A DNA stretch of 55,740 nucleotides from Candidatus Nanopelagicales bacterium (GCA_030830865.1 JAURME010000017.1:1-55740); one strand, 5' to 3'; counted from the first letter of the stretch, positions 41,888-50,297 are shown. Notes: generated by a model not told the origin, from the sequence alone. Numbers and translations: made by a program.

Positions 41888-42684
41888 TCGACGATCTCGC
41901 GCGCCGCATCGTCGCGGCGCGTGCGGAATCGCAGGTCCTTGCAGCGCCCGTCAATCACGGTCTCACCACTGAACAGGCCTACCGCATCCAGGACCTCGTC
42001 CTCGCGCCGCGGATGACGACGGGTGGTGGGCGCGGCGGTTGGAAGCTCGGCTACACGTCTGCCGTCATGCGCGAGCAGATGGGCGTCGCCGAGCCCAACT
42101 ACGGCCCGCTCGCGCGGGCCATGATCCTCGATGGGTCGACGTCGGAGGGCGCTGTCGTGTCCGCGGGAGTGACCCAGCCGAAGGTCGAGCCTGAGATCGC
42201 TGCGGTCCTCGACAGGGATGTCTCACCCGAGGCCACGCTCGACGAGGTGCGTGCAAGCGTTCGGTCCTGGCATCTCGCACTGGAGATCGTTGACTCGGTC
42301 TGGGAGGGCTATCGCTTCGACTGGGCGCTGAACACTGCCGATGGTTCCTCCGCGGCGTTCGTCGTCCTTGGCCCCGCCCTCCTGCCGGGGGACGGGCGTG
42401 ATGGGGGCCCCGTCGATCTCTCCGCGATCGAGATCGAGCTGTCTCTCAACGGGGGACCTCAGGCACAGGGCCGCTCCGATGCCGCCATGGGCGACCCGGT
42501 CCGGGCACTCCACTGGCTCTCGCAGCGACTCGCTGATCGGGGCGAGATGCTGAGGGCCGGCGACGTCGTCATCACCGGTGGCCTCACCAAGGCCATCGAC
42601 CTGGACGTGAACGACGTGGTGTCCGCACGGGTGACGGCTCCTGCGGCACATGCCGACGTGACTGTAGCCGTCCGACGTCACTGA
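41884..42684 (+). CDS. 2-Keto-4-pentenoate hydratase / fumarylacetoacetate hydrolase-family protein
   Basis: 266 residues. The VTQPKVEPEIAAVLDRDV block contains the two Glu residues that bind the metal, and LALEIVDSVWEGYRFDW adds the third acidic site. TAYRIQDL-type start and DVVITGGLTKAIDLDVND close to the end match MhpD. Usually acts in meta-cleavage catabolism of aromatic compounds, but no other such gene is near. GTG start overlaps the glycoside hydrolase stop, which suggests co-transcription though not shared function. Confidence 0.88.
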   Translation: MIDDLARRIVAARAESQVLAAPVNHGLTTEQAYRIQDLVLAPRMTTGGGRGGWKLGYTSAVMREQMGVAEPNYGPLARAMILDGSTSEGAVVSAGVTQPKVEPEIAAVLDRDVSPEATLDEVRASVRSWHLALEIVDSVWEGYRFDWALNTADGSSAAFVVLGPALLPGDGRDGGPVDLSAIEIELSLNGGPQAQGRSDAAMGDPVRALHWLSQRLADRGEMLRAGDVVITGGLTKAIDLDVNDVVSARVTAPAAHADVTVAVRRH

Positions 42685-42698
42685 CCTGCGGACTCGGA

Positions 42699-43181
42699 CT
42701 AGCCCCCGATCTCGGCGGCCTCTCCGGCGGTGATGCGCAGCAGCTCGTCGTACGTGGTCGGGAACACAAAGTGCGGATGCCCGGCCGCCGCCCAGACCTC
42801 GTCATACCGGGACAGGGCGATGTCGACGATGGTGCGCAGCGGTTCGGGGTGACCCACAGGGGCGACCCCTCCGATCGCGAAGCCGGTGGCCTTGCGCACC
42901 TGGTCGGCATCGGCCTTGTCGACATGATCGACATCGAGGGCCATGGCCAGGGACATGGTGTCGACCCGGTGGCCGCCGGAGGCCATCACCAGGACCGGCT
43001 CGCCGTCGGCGATGAAGATGAGCGAGTTGGCGATCTGCCCTACCTCGATGCCGAGCGCGGCGGCTGCCTCCTTCGCGGTCCGGGCGCTGTCGTCAAGGGC
43101 CCGGACCTCACCCCGGGCGCCCAACAGTTCCAATGCCCTTCGCACGCGGATGACGGACTCCTGCTCGGTGAACTCGCTCAT
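42699..43181 (-). CDS. YbaK/ProX-type aminoacyl-tRNA deacylase
   Basis: 160 residues. RTAKEAAAALGIEVGQIANSLIF and GGHRVDT... with ATGFAIGGVAPVGH mark the YbaK/EbsC domain, which removes mischarged amino acids such as Cys or Ala from tRNA-Pro. The lysine usually conserved in the core motif is replaced here (SLIFIADGE in place of a KTL-type strand), so activity is not certain. The start at 43181 is set by TACGCT 6 bases upstream. 31 bases separate it from the divergent DUF2461 gene. Confidence 0.85.
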   Translation of the reverse strand: MSEFTEQESVIRVRRALELLGARGEVRALDDSARTAKEAAAALGIEVGQIANSLIFIADGEPVLVMASGGHRVDTMSLAMALDVDHVDKADADQVRKATGFAIGGVAPVGHPEPLRTIVDIALSRYDEVWAAAGHPHFVFPTTYDELLRITAGEAAEIGG

Positions 43182-43187
43182 GGAGCG

Positions 43188-43206
43188 AGCGTATCCACGG
43201 CAGACT
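43188..43206. promoter_or_regulatory. Back-to-back -10 boxes between ybaK-type and DUF2461 genes
   Basis: Minus-strand TACGCT (43188-43193), 6 bases before the ATG at 43181; plus-strand CAGACT (43201-43206), 6 bases before the ATG at 43213. Both leaderless promoters fit in a 31-base gap. Confidence 0.55.
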
Positions 43207-43212
43207 GGCGCC

Positions 43213-43881
43213 ATGGCGGAACAGCAGGTCGATCGGTTCACCGGCTTCCCGATCGAGGGGTTCGAGTTCTACGAGGCACTCGCGGCGGACAACACCCGGG
43301 AGTGGTGGGGTGAACACAAGGGCGACTACGAGCGATACGTCAAGGCGCCGATGGTGGCGCTGCTGAGCGAGCTCGAGGACGAGTTCGGCGCCCCACACAT
43401 CTTCCGGCCTTACCGGGATGCTCGGTTCAGCAAGGACAAGACGCCGATCAAGGACCATCAGGGCGGAGTGGTCAACGTCGAGGACGCCGTCGCCTACTAC
43501 GTGCAGGTCTCGGCCTCCGGCCTCATGGTGGCCGGAGGGTGGTACGCGCCGGAGGGGGCACAGGTGGCGCGTTTCCGTACGGCCGTGGACGGGGCGCCCG
43601 GCGCGGAGCTCGAGCGCATCCTGACCAGCATGCGGCGGTCGTGGACCATCGACGGCCGGCCATTGAAGACGCGTCCCCGCGGCTATGACGCGGACCACCC
43701 CCGCATCGATCTGCTGCGCTACCGCGCGTTGACCGTCGCTCGCACCTACGAGGTCGAGCCATGGATGGGAACGCGCAAGGCGTTCACCACGGTGCGGGAT
43801 CGCTGGCGCGCGATGCAGCCACTGGTGGAGTGGCTCGCGGACCATGTCGGTCCGGCAGCCGACCCGGCGGACGGGGCCTGA
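43213..43881 (+). CDS. DUF2461 family protein
   Basis: 222 residues. Signatures: FPIEGFEFYEALAADNTREWW at the start, DARFSKDKTPIKDHQGG in the middle (about 73-89), and YYVQVSASGLMVAGGWY. This matches the uncharacterised DUF2461/TIGR02453 family. Conserved Trp, Lys and His residues point to an enzyme, but no reaction is known. The 3' 98 bases are overlapped by the convergent membrane protein gene. Confidence 0.85.
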   Translation: MAEQQVDRFTGFPIEGFEFYEALAADNTREWWGEHKGDYERYVKAPMVALLSELEDEFGAPHIFRPYRDARFSKDKTPIKDHQGGVVNVEDAVAYYVQVSASGLMVAGGWYAPEGAQVARFRTAVDGAPGAELERILTSMRRSWTIDGRPLKTRPRGYDADHPRIDLLRYRALTVARTYEVEPWMGTRKAFTTVRDRWRAMQPLVEWLADHVGPAADPADGA

Positions 43882-44158
43882 CCTGCTGACGTGTCGCATT
43901 CCGGGGGGCGTGCCGGGGATGGCCAGTCGGCCATGCCGCTGACACGGCCAGCGAGGCGAACGCGACACCGACGGTCAGGGCGATGACCGTGACCACGATC
44001 CTTCCGGGCTGCAGCGGTGCGCGCAGGGCGCCCTCGGCGATGAGCCGAGCCGCCCCTGCCAGCACGGCCGTGGCGCCCGCCGCCAGGGCGAGTGACCACT
44101 GCAGGCGTCCGGCTCGCCCACGAGTCGGTTCGGGATCAGAACGCGAGGGTCGGGACAT
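43784..44158 (-). CDS. Small two-helix membrane protein
   Basis: 124 residues. Two membrane helices (about 19-41, SLALAAGATAVLAGAARLI; and 53-75, IVVTVIALTVGVAFASLAVSAAW), resembling DUF3017-type proteins. The last 47 residues are Pro/Arg/His-rich and are encoded antisense to the DUF2461 gene, so they may be neutral extension. Start supported by TACCGT 6 bases before the ATG. No function known. Confidence 0.65.
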   Translation of the reverse strand: MSRPSRSDPEPTRGRAGRLQWSLALAAGATAVLAGAARLIAEGALRAPLQPGRIVVTVIALTVGVAFASLAVSAAWPTGHPRHAPRNATRQQVRPRPPGRLPDRHGPRATPPVAASRASDPAPW

Positions 44159-44164
44159 GCCAGG

Positions 44165-44170
44165 ACGGTA
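44165..44170 (-). promoter_or_regulatory. -10-like box of the small membrane protein gene (leaderless)
   Basis: Minus-strand TACCGT, 6 bases before the ATG at 44158. Confidence 0.5.
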
Positions 44171-44202
44171 GAGCGGGGGTCTGACATAGAGCCCCGGCGC
44201 GA

Positions 44203-45603
44203 TCAGACGCGCACGCGCTCACCCACGTCCGGGACCACCGCCGCGATGTCGAGTTCCCGGCGGATCCGCTCCGCCAGCGCCGCTGACGCCTCGGGCTCGC
44301 CGTGGTTGATGAAGACCTGGGTGGGAAGGGGGCCGCAGGACGTCAGCCACGCGAGCAGTTCATCGGCATCCGCATGGACCGAGAAGGCCTCGATCTCGGC
44401 GATCTCCGCACGCACCGGCACGTACTCGCCGTGGATCTTGATCTCGTGCGCCCCGTCGAGGAGCATCCGGCCGGGTGTGCCGACGGCCTGGTAGCCGACG
44501 AGCAGCACGCAGTTGTCGCGGTCGGGCAGGAGTGCCTTGAGGTGGTGTGTCACGCGGCCGCCGCTGCCCATGCCGGACGCCGAGACGATGATCCGAGCGC
44601 CCCCGCCGTCGAGGGCCATGGACTGCTCCGGAGTGGTCGCCTCATGCAGGTTCGGCAGGTCGATGGCATCCGTGCCGTGCGCGATGACGGCACTGGTGAG
44701 TTCCGGGTCCTCGTTGCGGATGGCGTCGAGATAGACGCGCAGGGCGGCCAGTGCCATCGGGCTGTCGGCATGGATGGGTGCGACGGGGATGCGCTGCTGG
44801 TCCTGCAGCCGCCGCAGTGCCTGCAGGAGGACCTCGGTCCGGTCGACGGCGAAGGCCGGGATGACCACCGTGCCCCCGCGCTTGAGGGTGCGGGTGATGA
44901 CAGCGGCCATCTCATCGATCTCCGCGTCGACGTCACCGTGGTCCCGGTTGCCGTACGTCGACTCCAGGACGACGGCGTCGGCGGCGCACGGTGGCGTCGG
45001 CGGGTCGAGCAGCGGATGGTTTCCGCGGCCGAGGTCTCCACTGAAGACGACCGTGCGCTGACGCGACTCGTCGGTCAGCGTGACCGTCGATGAACCGAGG
45101 ATGTGGCCGCTGACCTCGAGGCGGGCGGTGAGGCCGGGCACCGGGGTGAAGGCGTCGCCGAACTCGACGGGTCGCAGCATCGTGATCGCCCGCTCGGCGT
45201 CCTCGCTGCCGTACAGCGGCTGCGGGTCGGCATGTCGGGAGAAGCCCTTCTTGCGGGCCCAGGCGGTGTCCTCCTCCTGCAGGCGCGCGCTGTCCCGCAG
45301 GATGATTGGCACGAGCGCCGCGGTGTTGGGGGAGCAGTAGACCGGTCCGTCGAACCCCTCCCGCACCAGAGCGGGCACGAAGCCGCAGTGGTCGAGATGG
45401 GCGTGCGTGAGGATGACGCAGGTGAGGGTCGACGGGTCCAGGGGGAACGGGTCCCAGTTGCGGCTGCGGACGTCGCGGGGTCCCTGGAACATCCCGCAGT
45501 CCACCAGCAGCCGCCCACCCGCACCGCCGTCGACCGGCTCGGGCTCGACGAGGGTCCGGGAACCGGTGACGGTTCCGGTGGCGCCGAGGAAGGTCAGGAA
45601 CAC
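44203..45603 (-). CDS. Metallo-beta-lactamase/beta-CASP RNA-processing nuclease
   Basis: 466 residues from a GTG at 45603. The zinc motif HAHLDH (His67, His69, Asp71, His72) lies in ILTHAHLDHCG. Later motifs: GHILGS, FSGDLGRGNHP and ESTYGNRDH. The beta-CASP block TVVIPAFAVDRTEVLL and the closing SVHADADELLAWL and INHGEP complete a CPSF-73/Ysh1-like exonuclease family member. Likely acts on RNA 3' ends or as an endonuclease; it differs from the RNase J group. TACACC, 6 bases before the GTG, is an imperfect leaderless box. Confidence 0.92.
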   Translation of the reverse strand: MFLTFLGATGTVTGSRTLVEPEPVDGGAGGRLLVDCGMFQGPRDVRSRNWDPFPLDPSTLTCVILTHAHLDHCGFVPALVREGFDGPVYCSPNTAALVPIILRDSARLQEEDTAWARKKGFSRHADPQPLYGSEDAERAITMLRPVEFGDAFTPVPGLTARLEVSGHILGSSTVTLTDESRQRTVVFSGDLGRGNHPLLDPPTPPCAADAVVLESTYGNRDHGDVDAEIDEMAAVITRTLKRGGTVVIPAFAVDRTEVLLQALRRLQDQQRIPVAPIHADSPMALAALRVYLDAIRNEDPELTSAVIAHGTDAIDLPNLHEATTPEQSMALDGGGARIIVSASGMGSGGRVTHHLKALLPDRDNCVLLVGYQAVGTPGRMLLDGAHEIKIHGEYVPVRAEIAEIEAFSVHADADELLAWLTSCGPLPTQVFINHGEPEASAALAERIRRELDIAAVVPDVGERVRV

Positions 45604-45609
45604 ACCTCT

Positions 45610-45615
45610 GGTGTA
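45610..45615 (-). promoter_or_regulatory. Imperfect -10-like box of the beta-CASP nuclease gene
   Basis: Minus-strand TACACC, 6 bases before the GTG at 45603; the last base departs from TAnnnT. Confidence 0.35.
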
Positions 45616-45681
45616 GCACGTCGCCGGGGCGGTGTCAGGGCGGGCGGCGTCGGCCGACCACGGGCTCAGCCGATCGTGGGG

Positions 45682-45711
45682 TTGACGACTGTCAGGGGTC
45701 CGGTCTAGCGT
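45682..45711 (+). promoter_or_regulatory. Promoter of the SOS mutagenesis operon
   Basis: TTGACG (45682-45687), 18-base spacer, TAGCGT (45706-45711). The predicted transcription start, near 45718-45719, falls at the left edge of the LexA box. Leader length about 135 bases; the rest of the gap to 45854 shows no other feature except AGGAGG at 45839-45844. Confidence 0.65.
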
Positions 45712-45720
45712 TCTGTTCTG

Positions 45721-45738
45721 TTCGAACATGTGTTCGAA
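45721..45738. promoter_or_regulatory. LexA (SOS) box
   Basis: TTCGAACATGTGTTCGAA: half-sites TTCGAAC and GTTCGAA around ATGT. It matches the actinobacterial consensus TCGAAC-N4-GTTCGA at every fixed position. Placed just after the -10 box, where bound LexA would block initiation. Confidence 0.9.
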
Positions 45739-45854
45739 CACTCGCTCCCGGGGGCTGGATTCGCGGCCGGCTCCCCGGGACGCCACCTCGGTCGCCGGGC
45801 CGCCTCGACCCCGGCTCGGCGGCCGAGGCTTCGGTGGTAGGAGGCGCAGGGCAG

Positions 45855-46211
45855 ATGTCCCGTCGACACCCACCGGAGCGGGTCGACATGGTGGTGGGCG
45901 CCGATGGTGCGCCAGCGGCCTTCCGCTGGCGGGGTCGGGGATACATCGTGCGCAGCGTTCTCGCGAACTGGGTCGAGGCGATGCCGTGGTGGTCGGGAGG
46001 GATCCCGATCCGGACGGCGGGCGGCCAGAGTCACCTGCAGGGTCACCTGCACAGCCAGCTCTGGCGGGTCGAGGCGAGGGGAGTCACCGGTGCAGGCGTG
46101 TACGACCTGCGGCGGTCCCCCCTTCACATCCACGTGAGCACGACCGTGCGGTCGGCTGACCGGGGAGATGCTGTCAGTGTCTCCTGGTGGGTCGAGCGCG
46201 TCCTCGACTAG
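45855..46211 (+). CDS. DUF6504 family protein, first gene of the SOS operon
   Basis: 118 residues from the ATG at 45855, with AGGAGG 10 bases upstream. Core GAPAAFRWRGRGYIVRSVLANW followed by EAMPWWSGG is the DUF6504 pattern: a small beta-rich fold with conserved Arg, Tyr and Trp. The C-terminal strand pair (LHIHVSTT, VSVSWWVERVL) completes it. The family is often encoded close to DnaE2 or Y-family polymerases; its role is unknown. Induction by DNA damage is predicted from the LexA box. Confidence 0.8.
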   Translation: MSRRHPPERVDMVVGADGAPAAFRWRGRGYIVRSVLANWVEAMPWWSGGIPIRTAGGQSHLQGHLHSQLWRVEARGVTGAGVYDLRRSPLHIHVSTTVRSADRGDAVSVSWWVERVLD

Positions 46212-46229
46212 TACGCCTGGGAGTCCGTC

Positions 46230-46682
46230 ATGTCCGTTGCCTCTGCTGCGCCTGCTGCCCGACCTGCTGCCCGACCTGTTCCCCGATCCGCCGACGCCCT
46301 GCTGGAGTCCGCCCGTCGCAGCCTGACGGAGGCGAGCATCGCCCCCACCGCCGCGGAGCGATACGCCGCGGCCCACCTGTGTGCCCTGCGGGGCGCTGCG
46401 GCCGTCGTCGCCTCCCGCGCCCGGCCCTCCTCGACCCGCTCCCGGGTCACCAGCGTCTGGACCCTGCTGTCCCGATCGACCCCGGAGCTGGGGGAGTGGG
46501 CCACGTTCTTCGCAGCGGGAGCGGCCAAGCGGGCATCGGCGGAGGCGGGGATCCCGTGCGTGTCCGTGCGCGAGGCGGATGACCTCGTCCGGGATGCCGG
46601 GGAGTTCCTGTCCCGCGTGTGCGGGCTCCTCGGTCGCCCGGACCAGCCGGGGATGGGCAGCACACTGCTGCACGTCGGCTAG
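46230..46682 (+). CDS. SAV_6107-type HEPN-domain protein
   Basis: 150 residues. An Ala/Pro-rich start precedes a helical domain: SADALLESARRSLTEA, ERYAAAHLCALRGAAAVVASRA, then VWTLLSRSTPELGEWATFFAAGA. This is the actinobacterial SAV_6107 HEPN pattern. HEPN domains are often RNases with RxxxxH, but that motif is not evident, so this one may bind proteins or nucleic acid. Second gene of the SOS operon, 18 bases after DUF6504 and 6 before dnaE2. GGGAG precedes the ATG. Confidence 0.8.
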   Translation: MSVASAAPAARPAARPVPRSADALLESARRSLTEASIAPTAAERYAAAHLCALRGAAAVVASRARPSSTRSRVTSVWTLLSRSTPELGEWATFFAAGAAKRASAEAGIPCVSVREADDLVRDAGEFLSRVCGLLGRPDQPGMGSTLLHVG

Positions 46683-46688
46683 TCGCCG

Positions 46689-49600
46689 ATGTCCTTCGTG
46701 CACCTGCAGGTGGCATCTGCCTTCTCCCGGAAGTACGGCGCGGCCATGCCGCAGACGCTGGTCCAGCGGTCCGCCGAACTCGGCCAGCCGATCATCGGAC
46801 TGACGGATCGGGACGGCCTCTACGGGGCCGTGCGGTGGGCGCGGGCCTGCCAGGACACCAGGGTGCGTCCGGTCCTCGGGGTCGACATGGCGGTCGAGGA
46901 GACGACGCCTCGGGAGGAAGGCGGTCGGGAGGACGGTGCGTCTCCGCGTCGGCGCACACCGGCTCGTGGCGGTTCGTGGATCGACGAGAGCCGGCCGCGG
47001 GTGCTCCTGCTCGCCTCGGGGGCCACAGGCTGGGCCTCGCTGTGCCGGCTGGTGTCGGCGGCGCATCTGGGGGACCACACCGAGCGCGGCACCCCGGTGC
47101 TCCCGTGGTCGGCCCTGCGACAGCATCACGAGGGGCTCGTCGCGCTGCTGACCGCTGACTCGGAGGCCGGTCGGCTGCTGCTGTCCCAGCGCCAGCATCG
47201 GGTCGCGAGCGTCCTGCGGCCCTGGCGGGCGATCTTCGGGCCACGACTGGGGTTCGCGGTGGTCTCCCATCGGCGTGAGCCGGGACATCGGCTCTCCACC
47301 CGGGCGGCGGCCACGATGCTCGGGTGGGCGCGCAGTGAACACCTCCCGGTCGTGCTGACCAATGCGGTGCGGTACCTCGAGCCGGCGGACTCCCGGGTCG
47401 CCGACGTCCTCGACTCAGCGCGGCGACTGGTGCCCTTGGACTCCCGGCACATCGACCCGGACAACGGCGAGGCGTACCTGAAGGACACCCGGCAGATGGC
47501 GGTGATCGCCGACGAGATCGCCACGGCCGCGGGGGAGTCGAGCGCGCGGCGCCTGTGGGACGACACCCTCCGGCTGGCGGAGTACTGCGCCCTCGACCCG
47601 GCGACCGACCTCGGCCTGGGTGAGGTCTTCGTGCCCGAGCTCGACGTCCTCGTCGGACATCCGGTACCGGCGCAGGAGGCCGATGCCCGGGCCACCGTCC
47701 TGCTGCGCTCGCGCTGCGAGTCGGCGGTCGACCACCGCTACCACCGTCGCGGGGAGCGACGCGAGGCCCGCGCCCGACTGGAGGAGGAGCTGCGCACCAT
47801 CGCCCACCTGCAGTTCGCCGGCTACTTCCTCACCGTCGCCGAGGTCGTCGGGCTGATCCGTGACCGCGGTGTGCGGGTGGCGGCGCGCGGGTCGGGGGCC
47901 GGCAGCCTGGTCAACCACCTGCTCGGGATCTCCGGGGTCGACCCCCTGGGTCAGGGGCTGATCATGGAGCGGTTCCTGTCCCCGCTGCGCCGGGCGCTGC
48001 CGGACATCGACATCGACGTGGAGTCCGCGCGTCGCGAGGAGATCTACGGCTGGATCTTCGCGCGGTTCGGCACCGAGCGCACGGCCGCGGTGTCGATGAT
48101 GGAGACCTACCGCGTACGGCATGCGATCCGCGATGTCGGCATGGCGCTGGGGCTGCCCACCGGCGAGGTGGGTGCCTTCGCCACCGCCTTCCCGCACATC
48201 CGGGCCCGCGACGTGCGCAACGCCCTCGCCGATCTGCCCGAACTGCGTGAGTCCGGGTTCGGTCGGCTGGCGGCGACCGGTCAGCTCGACGGCTTCCTCG
48301 ACCTGGTCGAGAGACTGGACGGCCTGCCCCGGCACATCGCGCTGCACCCCTGCGGCATCCTGCTCTCCGACGCCACTTTGTTGGACCGCACACCGGTCGA
48401 GGGCAGTGCAGCGGGCTTCCCGATGAGTCACTTCGACAAGGACGATGTCGAGGAGATGGGGCTGCTCAAGCTCGACGTCCTCGGTGTGCGGATGCAGTCC
48501 GCGATGGCCCATGCGGTGAGCGAGATCGCCCGGGCCACCGGGGAGGTCGTCGACCTCGACGCTCAGCCTCTGGACGATCCGGCGACCTTCGCGCTCATCC
48601 AGTCGACGCAGACCCTGGGCTGCTTCCAGATCGAGTCCCCGGGACAGCGGGAACTCATCGGGAAGTTCGCACCGGAGACCTTCGGCGACCTCATCATCGA
48701 CATCTCGCTGTTCCGGCCCGGGCCGGTGAAGTCCGACATGGTGACACCCTTCCTGCGGGCGCGGCAGGGCTGGAGCGATCCGATCTACCCGCATCCGGAC
48801 CTCGAGCCTGCGCTGGCGGAGACCTGTGGGGTCGTGGTCTTCCACGAGCAGGTCCTGCGCATCGTGGCCACGATGACCGGCTGCTCGCTGGCCGAGGCGG
48901 ACGAGACCCGGCGGTCGCTGGGCAGTCCGGAGGGACAGGACGACGTCCGCTCCTGGTTCTATCCCGCGGCACTGCGCCGGGGGTACGACCTCGACGTCGT
49001 CGAGCAGGTCTGGGACGTGCTGAAGGCCTTCGCCTCCTTCGGGTTCTGCAAGGCGCACGCCGCGGCGTTCGCCCTGCCGACGTACCAGTCGGCGTGGCTG
49101 AAGACCCATCATGCGGCGGCGTTCTATGCCGGGGTGCTCACCCACGATCCGGGGATGTACCCCAAGCGGCTGATCCTCGACGATGCCCGGAACCGGGGCG
49201 TGCGGATCCTCGGTCCGGACGTCAACCGGTCCGAGGACGTGTACCGGGTCGAGGGTGAGGGCGACGTTCCGGGCATCCGGGTGCCGCTCACGGAGGTGAA
49301 GGGCATCAGTGAGCAGGAGGTCGAACGGATGATCGCCGGTCGCCCCTTCTCCGACCTGGCGGATGCCTGGCGGCGCGGTGGCCTGTCCCGGCCCACGGCG
49401 GAGCGCCTGGTCGTGGTGGGTGCCTTCGATGCGCTGTACAGGCTGGACGTCCCGACCTCCCTGCGCACCCGGGGGCAGCTCTCCCGTCGTGACCTGCTCC
49501 TGCAGGTGGCCGACCTCGATCGCTGGAGCAGGGGTGCCCGGGTCACGGGTCCTGGTGGAGCCCAGCTGTCGTTGGGTCTGGACGCCGAGGGCGACCTGCA

Positions 49601-50297
49601 TGGTGCTGCTCCGTCCACCGGCCTTCCGGAGATGACGGCAGGGGAACGGGTCCAGGCGGAGCTGGAGATCCTGGGGCTCGATGTCAGTCGGCACGTGGTG
49701 GACTTCCACACCCCGATGCTCGAGGAGCTCCGGGTCGCCGGCCTGCCACTGGTGCGGTCCCGCGATCTCACGCGGCAGCGATCACGTAGCGAGGTGTTCG
49801 TCGCCGGGGTCAAGGTGGCGACCCAGACGCCGCCGGTGCGCAGTGGTCGTCGGGTCATCTTCCTCACCCTGGATGACTCCACCGGCCCGGCGGATGCCGC
49901 CTTCTTCGACGATGTCCAGGGTCCCTATGCGGCCACGGTGTTCTCGTCCTGGCTGCTGCTGGTGCGCGGCGTCCTGCGCCGCACCGGCCCGCGTGGGGTG
50001 TCGATCCGGGCGACCGGCTGCTGGGAGCTCGCCGAGGTCCGACAGGCCTGGCAGGAGGGCGGTCCGCCCGGGGTCGGAGCCCTGCTGGCGGCGACCGATG
50101 CCCAGGCGGCGGATGTGATGGCGGGCGATCCGGCGACCGACCGGCCCACGTCGGGACGTCGACGTGTCCTGGTCCACGCCAGCGGCTATCGCCAGTCCCC
50201 CTACGCCGACGTCAAGCCTGCCGGTCCGGGGCGGGCTGTCCCGGCGGCGTCGTTGTGGCACTCGAGCCCGGGCAGTAGCGGGAGGATGGGCACATGA
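46689..50297 (+). CDS. dnaE2: Error-prone DNA polymerase III alpha subunit DnaE2 (ImuC)
   Basis: Translesion replicase of the C family. 1202 residues. The polymerase active site LPDIDIDVE has Asp439, Asp441 and Asp443. A GSGAGSLVNHLLGI block precedes it, and KAHAAAFALPTYQSAWLKTH and the later OB-fold region are C-terminal. The PHP domain at the N-terminus is degenerate: VHLQVASAFS in place of HxHxxYS and TDRDG in place of TDHDG. This predicts loss of the PHP metal site, in line with error-prone synthesis. Length is a little above the usual 1050-1150. Its stop overlaps the dinB start (ATGA). Confidence 0.93.
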   Translation: MSFVHLQVASAFSRKYGAAMPQTLVQRSAELGQPIIGLTDRDGLYGAVRWARACQDTRVRPVLGVDMAVEETTPREEGGREDGASPRRRTPARGGSWIDESRPRVLLLASGATGWASLCRLVSAAHLGDHTERGTPVLPWSALRQHHEGLVALLTADSEAGRLLLSQRQHRVASVLRPWRAIFGPRLGFAVVSHRREPGHRLSTRAAATMLGWARSEHLPVVLTNAVRYLEPADSRVADVLDSARRLVPLDSRHIDPDNGEAYLKDTRQMAVIADEIATAAGESSARRLWDDTLRLAEYCALDPATDLGLGEVFVPELDVLVGHPVPAQEADARATVLLRSRCESAVDHRYHRRGERREARARLEEELRTIAHLQFAGYFLTVAEVVGLIRDRGVRVAARGSGAGSLVNHLLGISGVDPLGQGLIMERFLSPLRRALPDIDIDVESARREEIYGWIFARFGTERTAAVSMMETYRVRHAIRDVGMALGLPTGEVGAFATAFPHIRARDVRNALADLPELRESGFGRLAATGQLDGFLDLVERLDGLPRHIALHPCGILLSDATLLDRTPVEGSAAGFPMSHFDKDDVEEMGLLKLDVLGVRMQSAMAHAVSEIARATGEVVDLDAQPLDDPATFALIQSTQTLGCFQIESPGQRELIGKFAPETFGDLIIDISLFRPGPVKSDMVTPFLRARQGWSDPIYPHPDLEPALAETCGVVVFHEQVLRIVATMTGCSLAEADETRRSLGSPEGQDDVRSWFYPAALRRGYDLDVVEQVWDVLKAFASFGFCKAHAAAFALPTYQSAWLKTHHAAAFYAGVLTHDPGMYPKRLILDDARNRGVRILGPDVNRSEDVYRVEGEGDVPGIRVPLTEVKGISEQEVERMIAGRPFSDLADAWRRGGLSRPTAERLVVVGAFDALYRLDVPTSLRTRGQLSRRDLLLQVADLDRWSRGARVTGPGGAQLSLGLDAEGDLHGAAPSTGLPEMTAGERVQAELEILGLDVSRHVVDFHTPMLEELRVAGLPLVRSRDLTRQRSRSEVFVAGVKVATQTPPVRSGRRVIFLTLDDSTGPADAAFFDDVQGPYAATVFSSWLLLVRGVLRRTGPRGVSIRATGCWELAEVRQAWQEGGPPGVGALLAATDAQAADVMAGDPATDRPTSGRRRVLVHASGYRQSPYADVKPAGPGRAVPAASLWHSSPGSSGRMGT

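Noticed and set aside
45728..46159. Alternative reading frame starting inside the LexA box
   Set aside because: Arg/Pro-rich with no motif; overlaps the DUF6504 gene, which has a good ribosome binding site and family match.
47415..49709. 764-codon minus-strand frame inside dnaE2
   Set aside because: Antisense to DnaE2, whose motifs are clear.
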